Shown here piece by piece: positions 42,123 through 50,981 of a stretch of 64,000 bases of DNA. Numbering within the stretch: the stretch's first letter is position 1; every line of letters starts with the position of its first letter. A program made the position numbers and the translations under genes. The notes below the pieces were generated by a model that was given only the letters and a program-made list of their open reading frames with translations, ran no database searches and had not been told where the DNA came from. Location: NCBI RefSeq assembly GCF_026340465.1, contig NZ_JAPEPC010000001.1, positions 2,421,501 to 2,485,500 on the forward strand, read 5' to 3'. This DNA is from Streptomyces sp. NBC_01306. GTDB lineage: Bacteria; Actinomycetota; Actinomycetes; Streptomycetales; Streptomycetaceae.

Positions 42123-43718
42123 ATGCGCATCATCTACATCGACGTGGACACCCTGCGCGCCGATCACACCACGCCGTACGGATACCACCGCCCCACCACA
42201 CCTCACCTGCAGAAGCTTGCCGACAAGTCGGTCACCTTCGACCGCTACTACTGCTCCGACTCCCCCTGCCTGCCCTCGCGCACCGCCCTGACGAGTGGTC
42301 AGTTCGGCATCGCCAACGGAGTCATCGGACACTTCGGCCCGGCCGCCCAGTTCCGGCTGGACGCCGGCCACGGTCCCGAACCGGACCGGCCACTGCTGGG
42401 CCAGCGACTCGGCTGGGGCGGCTACTACACCGCCGCGGTCTCCGTCTTCGCCGAACGGCACCGCGCGTACTTCTTCCACGCCAACTTCCGCGAGTCGATC
42501 CGCGCCACCGACCGCATGGGCGACGAGGAAGCGCACGACGTCAACCACGCCGCGATCGACTGGCTGCGCCGCCACGCCGACCAGGACGACTGGTACCTCC
42601 ACCTGACCTACTGGGACCCCCACACCAACTACACCCAGCCCGCCGAATGGACCGACCGGATGGCCGCCTGCGGACCGGTGCAGGCGTGGCCCGACGAAGA
42701 CACCATCGCCGCACACGCCGAGATCTACGGGCCCCGCAGCGCACTGGACCTGCACTACTCCGCCTTCGGTGCCGGTACCTCCCCCGTCCCGCACAACATG
42801 CCCGACGCGATCCGCTCCCGGGCCGACTTCGAACACCTCATCAACGGCTACGACGGGGCCGTCGCCTACTGGGACCACCACCTCGGCCTTCTCCTGGCGG
42901 CCCTGGAAGAGCTGGGCATCGCCGAGGACACCGCCGTGATCGTCAGCGCCGACCACGGCGAGTCCTTCGGCGAGATGGGCTCCTACGCCGAGCACGGCCT
43001 GGCCAACGAACCCACCCACCGGCTCCCCCTGGTCTTCTACTGGCCCGGCCTCACCGACACCTTGCCCGAACCCGCGCGCCACAACGACGCCTTGCTCTAC
43101 AACATCGACCTCGCCCCCACTCTGTGCGACCTGCTCGGCATGAGCGCCCCTGCGGGATGGCACGGCACCTCGTTCGCCGACGCGGTGCGCGGCGAACCGA
43201 TCGAGTCCCGCGAGTACCTGGTCCTCGGACACGGCGCCCACACCTACCAGCGCTCTGTGCGCACCCGCGACCACCTCTACATCCGCACCTATCACCCAGG
43301 CTGCTTCCGCGCCGAGTGGGAACAGCTCTTCCACGTCACCCAGGACCCCTACCTGACCAGCGACCTGATCGCCCGGGAACCGGAGCTGGCCGCGCAGATG
43401 CGCTCGCACCTGGCTGAGTGGTGGAACCAGTACGCGGGCCGGCCCGGGGCACTGCCCGACCCGATGCAGGCCACCCTGCAGACCGGGCCGACCTACTACA
43501 ACGACCCCGTCAGCTACGCGGCGCACCTGCGCGACACCGGGAGGGCCCACCTGGCCGAAGACCTGGAAGCGCGGCTGGCCACCTTGGACATCCCGGTGTC
43601 CTGGCACGCCCCGGACCGACCGCGCACCGCCGACCTTCTCCACCGCTGGGTCCAGCTCCTGCAGACCCGCGACCAGCAGCCCGCCACGTCCGACGGAGCG
43701 GATCGGCCGAAGCCATGA
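42123..43718 (+). CDS. Type I sulfatase (formylglycine-dependent), second copy
   Basis: A 531-residue sulfatase only distantly like the first. The start MRIIYIDVDTLRADHTTPYG holds metal ligands; the modification site SPCLPSRTALTSG has Cys49 in C-x-P-S-R, the same position as in the first. YLHLTYWDPHTNY, AVIVSADHGESFGEMGSYAEHG and DLAPTLCDLLGM are typical of arylsulfatase A-like enzymes. No signal peptide. A 168-base gap without a gene separates it from padR; its stop overlaps the start of a membrane protein gene. Substrate unknown. Confidence 0.93.
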   Translation: MRIIYIDVDTLRADHTTPYGYHRPTTPHLQKLADKSVTFDRYYCSDSPCLPSRTALTSGQFGIANGVIGHFGPAAQFRLDAGHGPEPDRPLLGQRLGWGGYYTAAVSVFAERHRAYFFHANFRESIRATDRMGDEEAHDVNHAAIDWLRRHADQDDWYLHLTYWDPHTNYTQPAEWTDRMAACGPVQAWPDEDTIAAHAEIYGPRSALDLHYSAFGAGTSPVPHNMPDAIRSRADFEHLINGYDGAVAYWDHHLGLLLAALEELGIAEDTAVIVSADHGESFGEMGSYAEHGLANEPTHRLPLVFYWPGLTDTLPEPARHNDALLYNIDLAPTLCDLLGMSAPAGWHGTSFADAVRGEPIESREYLVLGHGAHTYQRSVRTRDHLYIRTYHPGCFRAEWEQLFHVTQDPYLTSDLIAREPELAAQMRSHLAEWWNQYAGRPGALPDPMQATLQTGPTYYNDPVSYAAHLRDTGRAHLAEDLEARLATLDIPVSWHAPDRPRTADLLHRWVQLLQTRDQQPATSDGADRPKP

Positions 43719-44164
43719 CACGAACCCACGCACACCGACAGGGGCCTTCGCCCCGCGCCATACGCGTCGTCTTCATCCTCACGGGCCTGTACTTCGGCTG
43801 GCGCTGGGCCGCCGGCGGCCACGGGCCGGCCTGGCAGCACGCCCTCCAGGTCCTGGCCACCATGCTGATCGCCATGACCCTCGTGCAGTCCATCCGATGG
43901 TGGCGCACCCGCCGGGGCAAGCGCCAAGGCGCCATGAACCGGTTCCCCTGGCGGAACCTGATCCTGTTCAAACTGCTCCTGGTCGCTCTGGCGCTGGGCG
44001 CCGAATATCTCCTGCTCCACTGGATGCCGCTCGCTCACGCCCGACTCCTTGTCGGTGCCTGCCTCGGCACGGCGATCGCCGTCGGCGCACCGATCCTGCA
44101 CCGACGCCACAACAGCCCCAGCCGCACCACATCGCCCACCACCACGTCCGCCCCCACGTCCTGA
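43715..44164 (+). CDS. Small membrane protein coupled to the second sulfatase
   Basis: A 149-residue protein with four predicted hydrophobic segments (about 18-34, 40-58, 82-100 and 107-124) and a Ser/Thr/Pro-rich tail. I do not recognise a family. The ATG overlaps the sulfatase stop (ATGA), which suggests coupled expression. It could help transport or anchor something in the sulfatase pathway, but nothing in the sequence shows that. Confidence 0.75.
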   Translation: MTRTHAHRQGPSPRAIRVVFILTGLYFGWRWAAGGHGPAWQHALQVLATMLIAMTLVQSIRWWRTRRGKRQGAMNRFPWRNLILFKLLLVALALGAEYLLLHWMPLAHARLLVGACLGTAIAVGAPILHRRHNSPSRTTSPTTTSAPTS

Positions 44165-44261
44165 ACCGGCCAACACGCTCACCCCGGGCAGAGCAGGTAC
44201 GCAGCCGGACCCGGCAGACCAGTCTGCCGCGCCGCACGCCCAGCCCCGGCAAGGAGACCGC

Positions 44262-44996
44262 ATGATGAAAATCCTCCGCCGCAGGCGCAACCTCGTGGCC
44301 GCTGTCCTGGCAGCAGTTGTCACGCTCGGCGCCACTGGCACCGACCTCGCGATCGAGCACGTCGCCGACCAGCGCATGGCCCGCACCATCTCCTGCCGGC
44401 TCAAGCCCGCCGGTCCTGTCCGAGCGCAGTTCCTCGATCCCGTCGCAGGCCTGAAAGCCCTCACCGGCACCCTCGGCACCGCGCAGATCGACGCCGACGG
44501 CATTCACCGGGCCGGCACCGACCTCAACCTCCGGATCGTCCTGCACGACGTGAGCACCAAGGGCACCTACGGCGCCGGCACCGCGAGGGCCACCATCCCC
44601 TACGCCTCACTCCAGCAACGACTCAGCAAAGGCAAGGACAGCACCCTCACTCTCGGCACCGACGGCACAGGCCTCACCCTCAACACCTCAGCCGGATCAA
44701 GCGGACTCCCCGTCACGGTCCACACCAGGCTCACCGTCACTCCGCGCTCGCTCACCATCACCCCGACCACCATCGACCTCATGGGCCGGCAACTCCCCGT
44801 CAGCGCCCTCGCCCACCTCCCCAAGGCCTCCGCCGGTCTCACCAGCCGACTCGCCCCCCACACCATCAAGCTCCCTCAGCTGCCCGCGGGCACCGAGCTC
44901 GCCGCCGCGCACACCGACCCGTCCGGCCTCAGCCTCGTCCTCGCCCTCCACCACCACACCGCCGACCACACCCAGCCCTGCCCCGCCTCCACATGA
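44262..44996 (+). CDS. DUF2993 (LmeA-like) envelope protein
   Basis: A 244-residue protein with a basic start, one N-terminal membrane segment (LVAAVLAAVVTLGATG), and the DUF2993 opening EHVADQRMARTISCRL; later TVTPRSLTITPTTI and LPVSALAHLPKA fit the beta-rich lipid-binding domain. LmeA proteins bind phospholipid in the envelope. AAGGAG lies 5 bases before the ATG; a second ATG follows at once. It lies about 100 bases past the membrane protein gene, at the end of the sulfatase island. Confidence 0.8.
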   Translation: MMKILRRRRNLVAAVLAAVVTLGATGTDLAIEHVADQRMARTISCRLKPAGPVRAQFLDPVAGLKALTGTLGTAQIDADGIHRAGTDLNLRIVLHDVSTKGTYGAGTARATIPYASLQQRLSKGKDSTLTLGTDGTGLTLNTSAGSSGLPVTVHTRLTVTPRSLTITPTTIDLMGRQLPVSALAHLPKASAGLTSRLAPHTIKLPQLPAGTELAAAHTDPSGLSLVLALHHHTADHTQPCPAST

Positions 44997-45097
44997 GGCT
45001 GTCAAGCCGCAGCGGTTGCAGGGAGTTCACTGTGGTGGCTCTGTCCGTTGCGGAGAGGGCCTCCCCGTCTCGCCACCGGTGCCGGCCGGCGCCGCGC

Positions 45098-46132
45098 TCA
45101 CACCCCCGGCGCCAGCCGCTGCACGTCGCGGGCCGTTCCCGTCACCCCCGCCAGGAATCCCTGCGCCCGCGGTGACGCCGTGTCCGTGAGCCAGGCGGGG
45201 TCGATGTCGCAGACCGCCACCCGGACCTCCGTGCCCGCCAGGGCGAGCGGGAGGGTGTGGACCACCGTGGACGGGAAGCTCACGATCGTGCGGCCGATCG
45301 GGCCGCGGCGGGCGATCAGTTCCAGCGGGAGGTCCGGGCGGACGATCTCAAGACCCGTCTCCGCGTGGAGGCGGTGCAGCTTCTCGGTGGATTCGCGGCG
45401 GTGGGCGAAGTACCGCGTCACCTGGTGGGTCCGGGCCAGGCCGGTCACTGCCGCGATGTAGCGGTCCTGGTCCACCACCCCCGTCTCCACGAGCGAGGTG
45501 CCCACCAGGTCGGAGGTGCGGGTGATCCTCGGCGGGCCGAAGCGGGAGCGGGTCCAGGCGAAGTCATTGGTGGTGACCGTCAGCCCGGGGGGCGCGTCCG
45601 TCACCGGCATCGAGCTGAAGACCTCGACCGCGCGCCGGTCCGACGGGGTGAGGCGGCGGCGGGCCGCCGACGACATGGGGGCGAACAGCAGGTCGCGGGG
45701 GCCGCGACGGCCGCGTCTGTGCCAGCGGACCAGGGGCTCCTTCGCGGCGAGTTGGGCGATGAACTCCATGGTGGCCGTGCCGTCGTCCACCACCGTCAGG
45801 TCCCGGGCGCCGGCCAGCGCGAGGAGGAGCTGCACGTACCGCGAGAAGGGGTCCCCGATGACGATCCGGCCGGCCCCGCGCAGCAGGGGTGTCAGCCCGC
45901 CGATCGTCTGGAACGGCGCCGCCACTCCCCCACGCGCCTCCTCCCAGCGCACCGTGATCCCCTCGCCCCGGGCCAGTTCGGCCATCCGGCGCAGCTGGCC
46001 GCGGGACATGGGGTCGAGCGGTGAGAGGACGACCACGGTCAGGTCCATGGTCGTCGTGTGGGCCCACTCCAGCAGGTTGAGCAGCTGGACGGGGCTCTCC
46101 ACGAAGGCGAGCGTGGCGGGGGCGCTCTTCAC
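45098..46132 (-). CDS. Polysialyltransferase-family glycosyltransferase-like protein
   Basis: A 344-residue protein, GTG start with AGGAGGAG about 12 bases upstream. It begins TLAFVESPVQLLNLLEWAHT, the nucleotide-sugar domain pattern of bacterial alpha-2,8-polysialyltransferase-like (CAZy GT52/GT38-type) enzymes, with VVDDGTATMEFI matching the conserved D-D-G motif. The C-terminal half has REST-type and FPSTVVHTLPLALAG, like the S-S/T motif region. It is the last gene of the nonulosonate operon, 53 bases after the synthase. The exact linkage and acceptor are unknown. Confidence 0.75.
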   Translation of the reverse strand: MKSAPATLAFVESPVQLLNLLEWAHTTTMDLTVVVLSPLDPMSRGQLRRMAELARGEGITVRWEEARGGVAAPFQTIGGLTPLLRGAGRIVIGDPFSRYVQLLLALAGARDLTVVDDGTATMEFIAQLAAKEPLVRWHRRGRRGPRDLLFAPMSSAARRRLTPSDRRAVEVFSSMPVTDAPPGLTVTTNDFAWTRSRFGPPRITRTSDLVGTSLVETGVVDQDRYIAAVTGLARTHQVTRYFAHRRESTEKLHRLHAETGLEIVRPDLPLELIARRGPIGRTIVSFPSTVVHTLPLALAGTEVRVAVCDIDPAWLTDTASPRAQGFLAGVTGTARDVQRLAPGV

Positions 46133-46184
46133 AGTGGCGGTTCTCCTCCTGGAGCAGTCTTCTCCGGCTGTCCTTGCCGCCGGA

Positions 46185-47108
46185 TCAGACCGACGCGGGC
46201 TCGCGGTCCGCGCCCTCGGCGACGACGCCCGTGACACGGCGCAGCTTCTTCATCGGGGCCAGCTCCGATTCGTAGACCTTCTTGACGCCGTCACCGAGCG
46301 ACGCCTCGATGGTGCGGATGTCGCGGACGAGGCGCGTGAGGCCCTGCGGCTCGACGGACGCCGCCTGGTCGGAGCCCCACATGGCGCGGTCCAGGGTGAT
46401 GTGGCGCTCGACGAACGCCGCGCCGAGCGCGACCGCGGCCAGGGTGGTCTGGAGGCCGGTCTCGTGGCCGCTGTAGCCGATCGGGACGTTCGGGTACTCC
46501 CCCTGGAGGGTGTTGATGACGCGGAGGTTCAGCTCCTCGGCCTTCGCCGGGTACGTCGAAGTGGCGTGGCAGAGCAGGATGTTGTCGCTGCCGAGCACCT
46601 CGACCGCGTGCCGGATCTGCTTCGGGGTCGACATGCCGGTGGAGAGGATCACCGTACGGCCGGTGGCACGCAGCGCGCGCAGCAGCTCGTCGTCGGTGAG
46701 CGAGGCGGACGCGACCTTGTGCGCCGGTACGTCGAACTTCTCCAGGAACGCGACGGCCTCGGTGTCCCACGGCGATGCGAACCAGTCGATGCCGCGCTTG
46801 GCGCAGTGATCGGAGATGGCCCGGTACTCGGTCTCGCCGAACTCGACGCGGTGCCGGTAGTCGATGTACGTCATCCGGCCCCAGGGGGTGTCGCGCTCGA
46901 TGTCCCACTGGTCGCGCGGGGTGCAGATCTCCGGCGTGCGCTTCTGGAACTTGACCGCGTCGCAGCCGGCTTCGGCGGCGATGTCGATCAGGGCGAGGGC
47001 GTTGTCCAGCTCACCGTTGTGGTTGATGCCGATCTCGCCGGTGATGTAGACGGGGTGGCCGGGGCCCGCGGTCTTGGTGCCGAGGGTACGGAGGCGGGTG
47101 GTGCTCAT
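46185..47108 (-). CDS. neuB: Nonulosonic acid synthase (NeuB family), without the SAF domain
   Basis: A 307-residue TIM-barrel synthase that condenses phosphoenolpyruvate with a six-carbon sugar to give a nine-carbon acid (sialic acid, or Kdn when the acceptor is mannose). Motifs: YITGEIGINHNGELDNA, DAVKFQKRTPEICT, FASPWDTEAVAFLE, VILSTGMSTPKQI, IGYSGHETGLQT and FVERHITLDRAMWGSDQAAS. It stops after the barrel; the C-terminal antifreeze-like SAF domain of usual 340-350-residue NeuB is missing, which in classical NeuB caps the partner active site. Twelve bases downstream of the cytidylyltransferase gene. Confidence 0.93.
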   Translation of the reverse strand: MSTTRLRTLGTKTAGPGHPVYITGEIGINHNGELDNALALIDIAAEAGCDAVKFQKRTPEICTPRDQWDIERDTPWGRMTYIDYRHRVEFGETEYRAISDHCAKRGIDWFASPWDTEAVAFLEKFDVPAHKVASASLTDDELLRALRATGRTVILSTGMSTPKQIRHAVEVLGSDNILLCHATSTYPAKAEELNLRVINTLQGEYPNVPIGYSGHETGLQTTLAAVALGAAFVERHITLDRAMWGSDQAASVEPQGLTRLVRDIRTIEASLGDGVKKVYESELAPMKKLRRVTGVVAEGADREPASV

Positions 47109-47120
47109 GAGGGGGATTCC

Positions 47121-48434
47121 TTACTTGTTGAGGGTGGGGCCCAGGAGCCAGGCGGCGATCTCGCGGATCGCGCCCTCGCCGCCGGGGGTGGTGGTGACCG
47201 CGCGTGCGGCGCCGCGTACGGCGTCGTGGGCCTGGGCGACCGCGACGGGCCACCCGACGAGGCCGAAGCACGGCAGGTCGTTCACGTCGTTGCCGACGTA
47301 GAGCACGCGCTCGGGCGCGACACCCTGTTCTTCGCACCACTGCTTGAGTGCGAGGTCCTTGCGGTCGATGCCGTGCAGCACGGGCACCCGCAGCTTGCGG
47401 GCGCGTGCCGCGACGACCGGGTTCTGCTCGGTGGAGAGGATCAGGATCTTGAGGTCCGTGGTGTCGCGGAGCGCCGCGATACCGAGGCCGTCGCCGCGGT
47501 GGACGGCGACGATCTCGTGGCCGTCCGAGTCGATGAGGACGCGGTCGTCGGTCTGGGTGCCGTCGAAGTCCAGGACGACGGCGTCGACGTCGTCGCGGCC
47601 CGGCAGCGTACGGACGTCCAGGAGCGGCGCGAGGGCGCGGGCGCGGGCCAGGTCGTGCGGGTCGTCGATCTCCAGGACGCGGGCCGGGTCGGTACGGACC
47701 AGGGCGGTCTCGCCGAAGAAGCGGTGCCGGGCGGCGCGGAAGCCGCCGGCGTTCATGGCGTAGGCCGCGCCGGTCTCCAGGTAGTCCTGCGGGCGGTCCT
47801 GGCGGCGGGGGCGGAACGCCTTGTCGTGGTTGACCCCGGCGGTGTCCGTGCCGCCGCCGTCGGCGTCGGCGCGCTGCTCCTCGCGCCAGACGAAGCCGTG
47901 TGTGGGGGCGACGGTGAGCGCGGTGTCCGCGCCGCCTCCGGCGACCGCGGCCGCCACTCCGTCGATCTCCTCGCTGGTGAGGAAGGGGCTGGTGCACTGC
48001 ACGAGCAGCACGACATCCGTTCCGGGGTACGCGTCGAGCGCGTGCAGCACGGCCGCCTCGCTGGTCGCGGTGTCCCCGGCGATCTCGGCGGGGCGCAGCA
48101 CCACGTCGGCGCCGGCCTCGCGCGCCGCCGTCGCGATCCGCTCGTCGTCCGTCGACACGGCGACGTCGGTGACCTGGCGGGCGCCGAGGCAGGCGCGGAC
48201 CGCGCGGGCCACCAGTGGTACGCCGCCGACCGCTTCGAGGTTCTTTGCGGGCACGCCCTTGGATCCCCCGCGAGCCGGGATCACGGCCAGGACCCGGGGA
48301 GCCCTGGCCGGGGTTGCGGGGTGTGCGGGCCGATCGGTCCTGGCCGGCCCGGCCGGTTCAGCGGCCCCGGTGGCTCCGGTGGCTCCAGTGGTTTCAGCGA
48401 CTTCGGTGGCTTCGGTGGCTTCGGTGGGCATCAC
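47121..48434 (-). CDS. Acylneuraminate cytidylyltransferase fused to a HAD phosphatase
   Basis: A 437-residue two-domain protein. Residues about 45-275 are a CMP-nonulosonate synthetase (VLAVIPARGGSKGVPAKNLE, VLLVQCTSPFLTSEEIDG, and RPRRQDRPQDYLETGAAYAMN); about 285-437 are a KdsC-like HAD domain (AVVLDFDGTQTDDRVLIDSDG, VLYVGNDVNDLPCFGLVGWP). Such fusions can dephosphorylate a 9-phosphate intermediate and activate the sugar with CTP. A 45-residue Thr/Ala/Glu repeat tail comes first. The start ATG overlaps the upstream stop and has GGGAG at good spacing. Confidence 0.93.
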   Translation of the reverse strand: MMPTEATEATEVAETTGATGATGAAEPAGPARTDRPAHPATPARAPRVLAVIPARGGSKGVPAKNLEAVGGVPLVARAVRACLGARQVTDVAVSTDDERIATAAREAGADVVLRPAEIAGDTATSEAAVLHALDAYPGTDVVLLVQCTSPFLTSEEIDGVAAAVAGGGADTALTVAPTHGFVWREEQRADADGGGTDTAGVNHDKAFRPRRQDRPQDYLETGAAYAMNAGGFRAARHRFFGETALVRTDPARVLEIDDPHDLARARALAPLLDVRTLPGRDDVDAVVLDFDGTQTDDRVLIDSDGHEIVAVHRGDGLGIAALRDTTDLKILILSTEQNPVVAARARKLRVPVLHGIDRKDLALKQWCEEQGVAPERVLYVGNDVNDLPCFGLVGWPVAVAQAHDAVRGAARAVTTTPGGEGAIREIAAWLLGPTLNK

Positions 48435-49810
48435 AGTTCTCCCATGCGGCGGATGACGGGGGCCACGCGCTGGACTCCGTGGCGGTACGCCCCGCGCGCC
48501 GCGTCCCGCACGGCGTCGCGCACCACTCGCCGTACACCGCCGGTCTCGGCGGCCGGGGCGGCGTCCAGGCGGTAGCGGGCGAGGATGCCGGGGAGGTATC
48601 CGGGCGCGGTGACGTGGGTGTAGTAGGGCTCGATCGGCGGGAGTTGAGGCGCCAGGAGCAGCCGCGCGATCCGTTCGCGTACGGCGTCGAAAGCCGTTCC
48701 GTACGAGCCGCCCCCGGAGGCGGGACCACCGGCTGCCACCCCCTGGCGGGCCAGCCAGGCGGGATCGGCCGCCGGGCTCGCGCCGGAGTCCAGCTGGTCC
48801 CAGGAGGCGAAGCAGCCCGAGCCGAGGAAGTGGTGGTTGCCGAGCGCCTCGCGGATACCGAGGTCGGTGAGGACTGCGGTGGGGATCCCCCGGTGCAGGG
48901 ACTCCAGGGCCGCGGTCGAGGAGACCGTGACCAGCAGGTCCGTGCGGTCCAGCACATCGCCCATGTGCCCGTACACCAGACGGAAGTTGGCGGGGAGCCC
49001 GCCGGGGAGCTTCTCGGCCAGCTTCTGGTAGGGCAGTTCCTCGATGTGCGTGGTGTGCTCGCCCGGCTGGGAACGGAGCTTGAGCAGCACCTCGCGGTCC
49101 GGGTGCAGCCGGGCGTGTTCGACCAGGCGGCGCAGCAGATAGGTCCGGCCATCGCGGGAGGCGGGGACGGAGGGCTGGGCCGCGAAGACGACGGTCTTCA
49201 GCGCGCCCCCGGCGTACGGCGCCCCGCCCAGGAAGGGCAGCGCGCTCCCGGTCACGGCGGACGCGTCGGCACCCACTCCCTCGTACACCGCGCGGAACCG
49301 TTCCGCGTCGTGCAGCGAGTTGGCGAGGACCACGTCGGCGCCGTGCCGCAGCAGGAGTCCGTCGGCCAGCTTCTCGTAGACCACGCCGACATAGCCGGTG
49401 ACGACGACAGGGCGCCGCGCCGACTTACTGACTGCGGCGGTTCCGGCCGCGGAGGTTCCATCTGCGGCGGTTCCGGCTGCGGCCCCCGGGCTCCCGAGCG
49501 CGGCGAGTCCGTGCAGCATCGCCTGGACGGCGCCGCCGACGAGCGCGAGGACCACCACGTCGTAGCCGTCCTGCTCGACGGCCCGGAGGAACTCCGCCCC
49601 CGTCACCTCCCGGACGGCGGCCGTGTCCACACCGGCGCCGACCTCGGCGAGCTGGCGCGGGGTGGGCGTGGCCCGGCCCCGCAGCAGAAAGCCGCTGAGC
49701 TCGGCCTCCCCCACGGAGAGGCGGCGTGCGGTGAGCGCGCCCCATTTCCAACGGGTGTCGGAATCGGCGATCACGGCAACGCGGAGAACATCGCTGGTAC
49801 TTGCTTGCAC
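48431..49810 (-). CDS. Glycosyltransferase-like protein (DUF6716 type)
   Basis: About 459 residues from GTG 49810; a TTG at 49849 is an alternative. It starts VLRVAVIADSDTRWKWGAL, has a central VVTGYVGVVYEKLADGLLLR, and a second Rossmann half with VLLKLRSQPGEHTTHIEELP, RLVYGHMGDVL and LLVTVSSTAALESLHRGIPT, the last being the conserved S-S-T of surface polysaccharide transferases. It fits a GT-B enzyme in nonulosonate polymer assembly and is the first gene of the minus-strand operon. Donor is probably CMP-nonulosonate, by inference. Confidence 0.75.
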   Translation of the reverse strand: MQASTSDVLRVAVIADSDTRWKWGALTARRLSVGEAELSGFLLRGRATPTPRQLAEVGAGVDTAAVREVTGAEFLRAVEQDGYDVVVLALVGGAVQAMLHGLAALGSPGAAAGTAADGTSAAGTAAVSKSARRPVVVTGYVGVVYEKLADGLLLRHGADVVLANSLHDAERFRAVYEGVGADASAVTGSALPFLGGAPYAGGALKTVVFAAQPSVPASRDGRTYLLRRLVEHARLHPDREVLLKLRSQPGEHTTHIEELPYQKLAEKLPGGLPANFRLVYGHMGDVLDRTDLLVTVSSTAALESLHRGIPTAVLTDLGIREALGNHHFLGSGCFASWDQLDSGASPAADPAWLARQGVAAGGPASGGGSYGTAFDAVRERIARLLLAPQLPPIEPYYTHVTAPGYLPGILARYRLDAAPAAETGGVRRVVRDAVRDAARGAYRHGVQRVAPVIRRMGEL

Positions 49811-49997
49811 AACGACGAAGGTAGAAAGGCATTCGGTTCGGCGGCCCAACTCAGCCGCAACAAAGGGTTAACAGCGGGCCGACAGCGGGAGAAACGGCGA
49901 ACGGGACTGACCGGTTCACTGTTCCGCCATATTCAGTTCACCTGCCATCCCACCGGGCTTCAGGGCAAATGCCGGGGAGCCTCTTAGCGTCACGCAG

Positions 49998-50981
49998 GTG
50001 GTCAAGCTCTCCGTCATCGTGCCGTTCTACAACGTGCAGACATACGCCCCCGACACCCTCAGAAGCCTGCGCGCGAACGCACGCGACGACTTCGAGTTCC
50101 TGCTCGTCGACGACTGTTCGACGGACGGGACCCCGGAGATCCTCGAACGTGCGGAGCGCGAGCTTCCCGGGGCCGTCCTGCTGAGACACCGGGAGAACGG
50201 AGGACTCGCCACCGCCCGCAACACCGGGCTCGACGCGGCGAGCGGCGAATACATCACCTTCCTGGACGGCGACGACTGGCTCGCCCCCGGGTACTACGAG
50301 CGGCTGCTCGCCGGCATGGAGGCGCTGGGCTGCGACTTCGTCCGCACCGACCATGTGCAGTGCACGGGCAGCACCCGTACGGTCCACCGCGTCCCGTACG
50401 GCAGGCGCGGCGAGGTGACCGCTCCGCGCGAGGTGATTCTGCCCGCCGACCGCTCCACCCCGGTCGACTACGCGTACGCCTGGGCCGGTATGTACCACCG
50501 CAGGCTGCTGGACCGCGGGCTGCTGCACTTCACCCACGGGCTGCGCACCGCCGAGGACCGCCCGTGGATCTGGCGGCTGCACAGGGAAGCGGAGTCATTC
50601 GCCGTACTCGGGCTGCTGGGAATGTTCTACCGGCGCGGTGTCGCCTCGTCCCTCACACAGATCGGCGATGTGCGCCAGCTCGATTTCATCCGCGCATTCG
50701 ACCAGGTTATCGACGACACATCGAAAGACCCGGAAGCCGATCTCCTTCTTCCCAAGGCCGTGCGCACCTATTGCGCCATTATTTCGCACCACTTGGGATC
50801 CATCGAAAGGTTCGAACCAGCTGTGGCACGTAAATTGCGGACGCTCAGCGCGGCCGCGCTGAAACGGATGCCGCAGGATCTGCTGAGCGACGCGCTCGAC
50901 TCGATGGACACCGCGCGCGCCTCGCGGCTGCGGCGGCTGCGCCGCCGTCCGGCCCCGCTGACGACGGAGGCCGCAGCGTGA
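49998..50981 (+). CDS. Family 2 glycosyltransferase
   Basis: A 327-residue GT-A enzyme: LSVIVPFYNVQTYAPDTLRS, FLLVDDCSTDGTPEIL, GLATARNTGLDAASGEYITF and the metal-binding FLDGDDWLAPGYY. The C-terminal 140 residues include LRTAEDRPWIWRLH, the E-D-x-x-W type base region of this family. GTG 49998 is used. It diverges from the minus-strand operon over 187 bases and is coupled by overlap to the polysialyltransferase-like gene. Confidence 0.93.
   Translation: MVKLSVIVPFYNVQTYAPDTLRSLRANARDDFEFLLVDDCSTDGTPEILERAERELPGAVLLRHRENGGLATARNTGLDAASGEYITFLDGDDWLAPGYYERLLAGMEALGCDFVRTDHVQCTGSTRTVHRVPYGRRGEVTAPREVILPADRSTPVDYAYAWAGMYHRRLLDRGLLHFTHGLRTAEDRPWIWRLHREAESFAVLGLLGMFYRRGVASSLTQIGDVRQLDFIRAFDQVIDDTSKDPEADLLLPKAVRTYCAIISHHLGSIERFEPAVARKLRTLSAAALKRMPQDLLSDALDSMDTARASRLRRLRRRPAPLTTEAAA

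Noticed and set aside
45498..48575. Open frame of 1025 codons on the plus strand
   Set aside because: It lies opposite the polysialyltransferase-like, neuB and neuA genes, which have clear motifs. Long antisense frames are common in DNA of this GC content; its product is Arg/Gly/Val-rich without domains.
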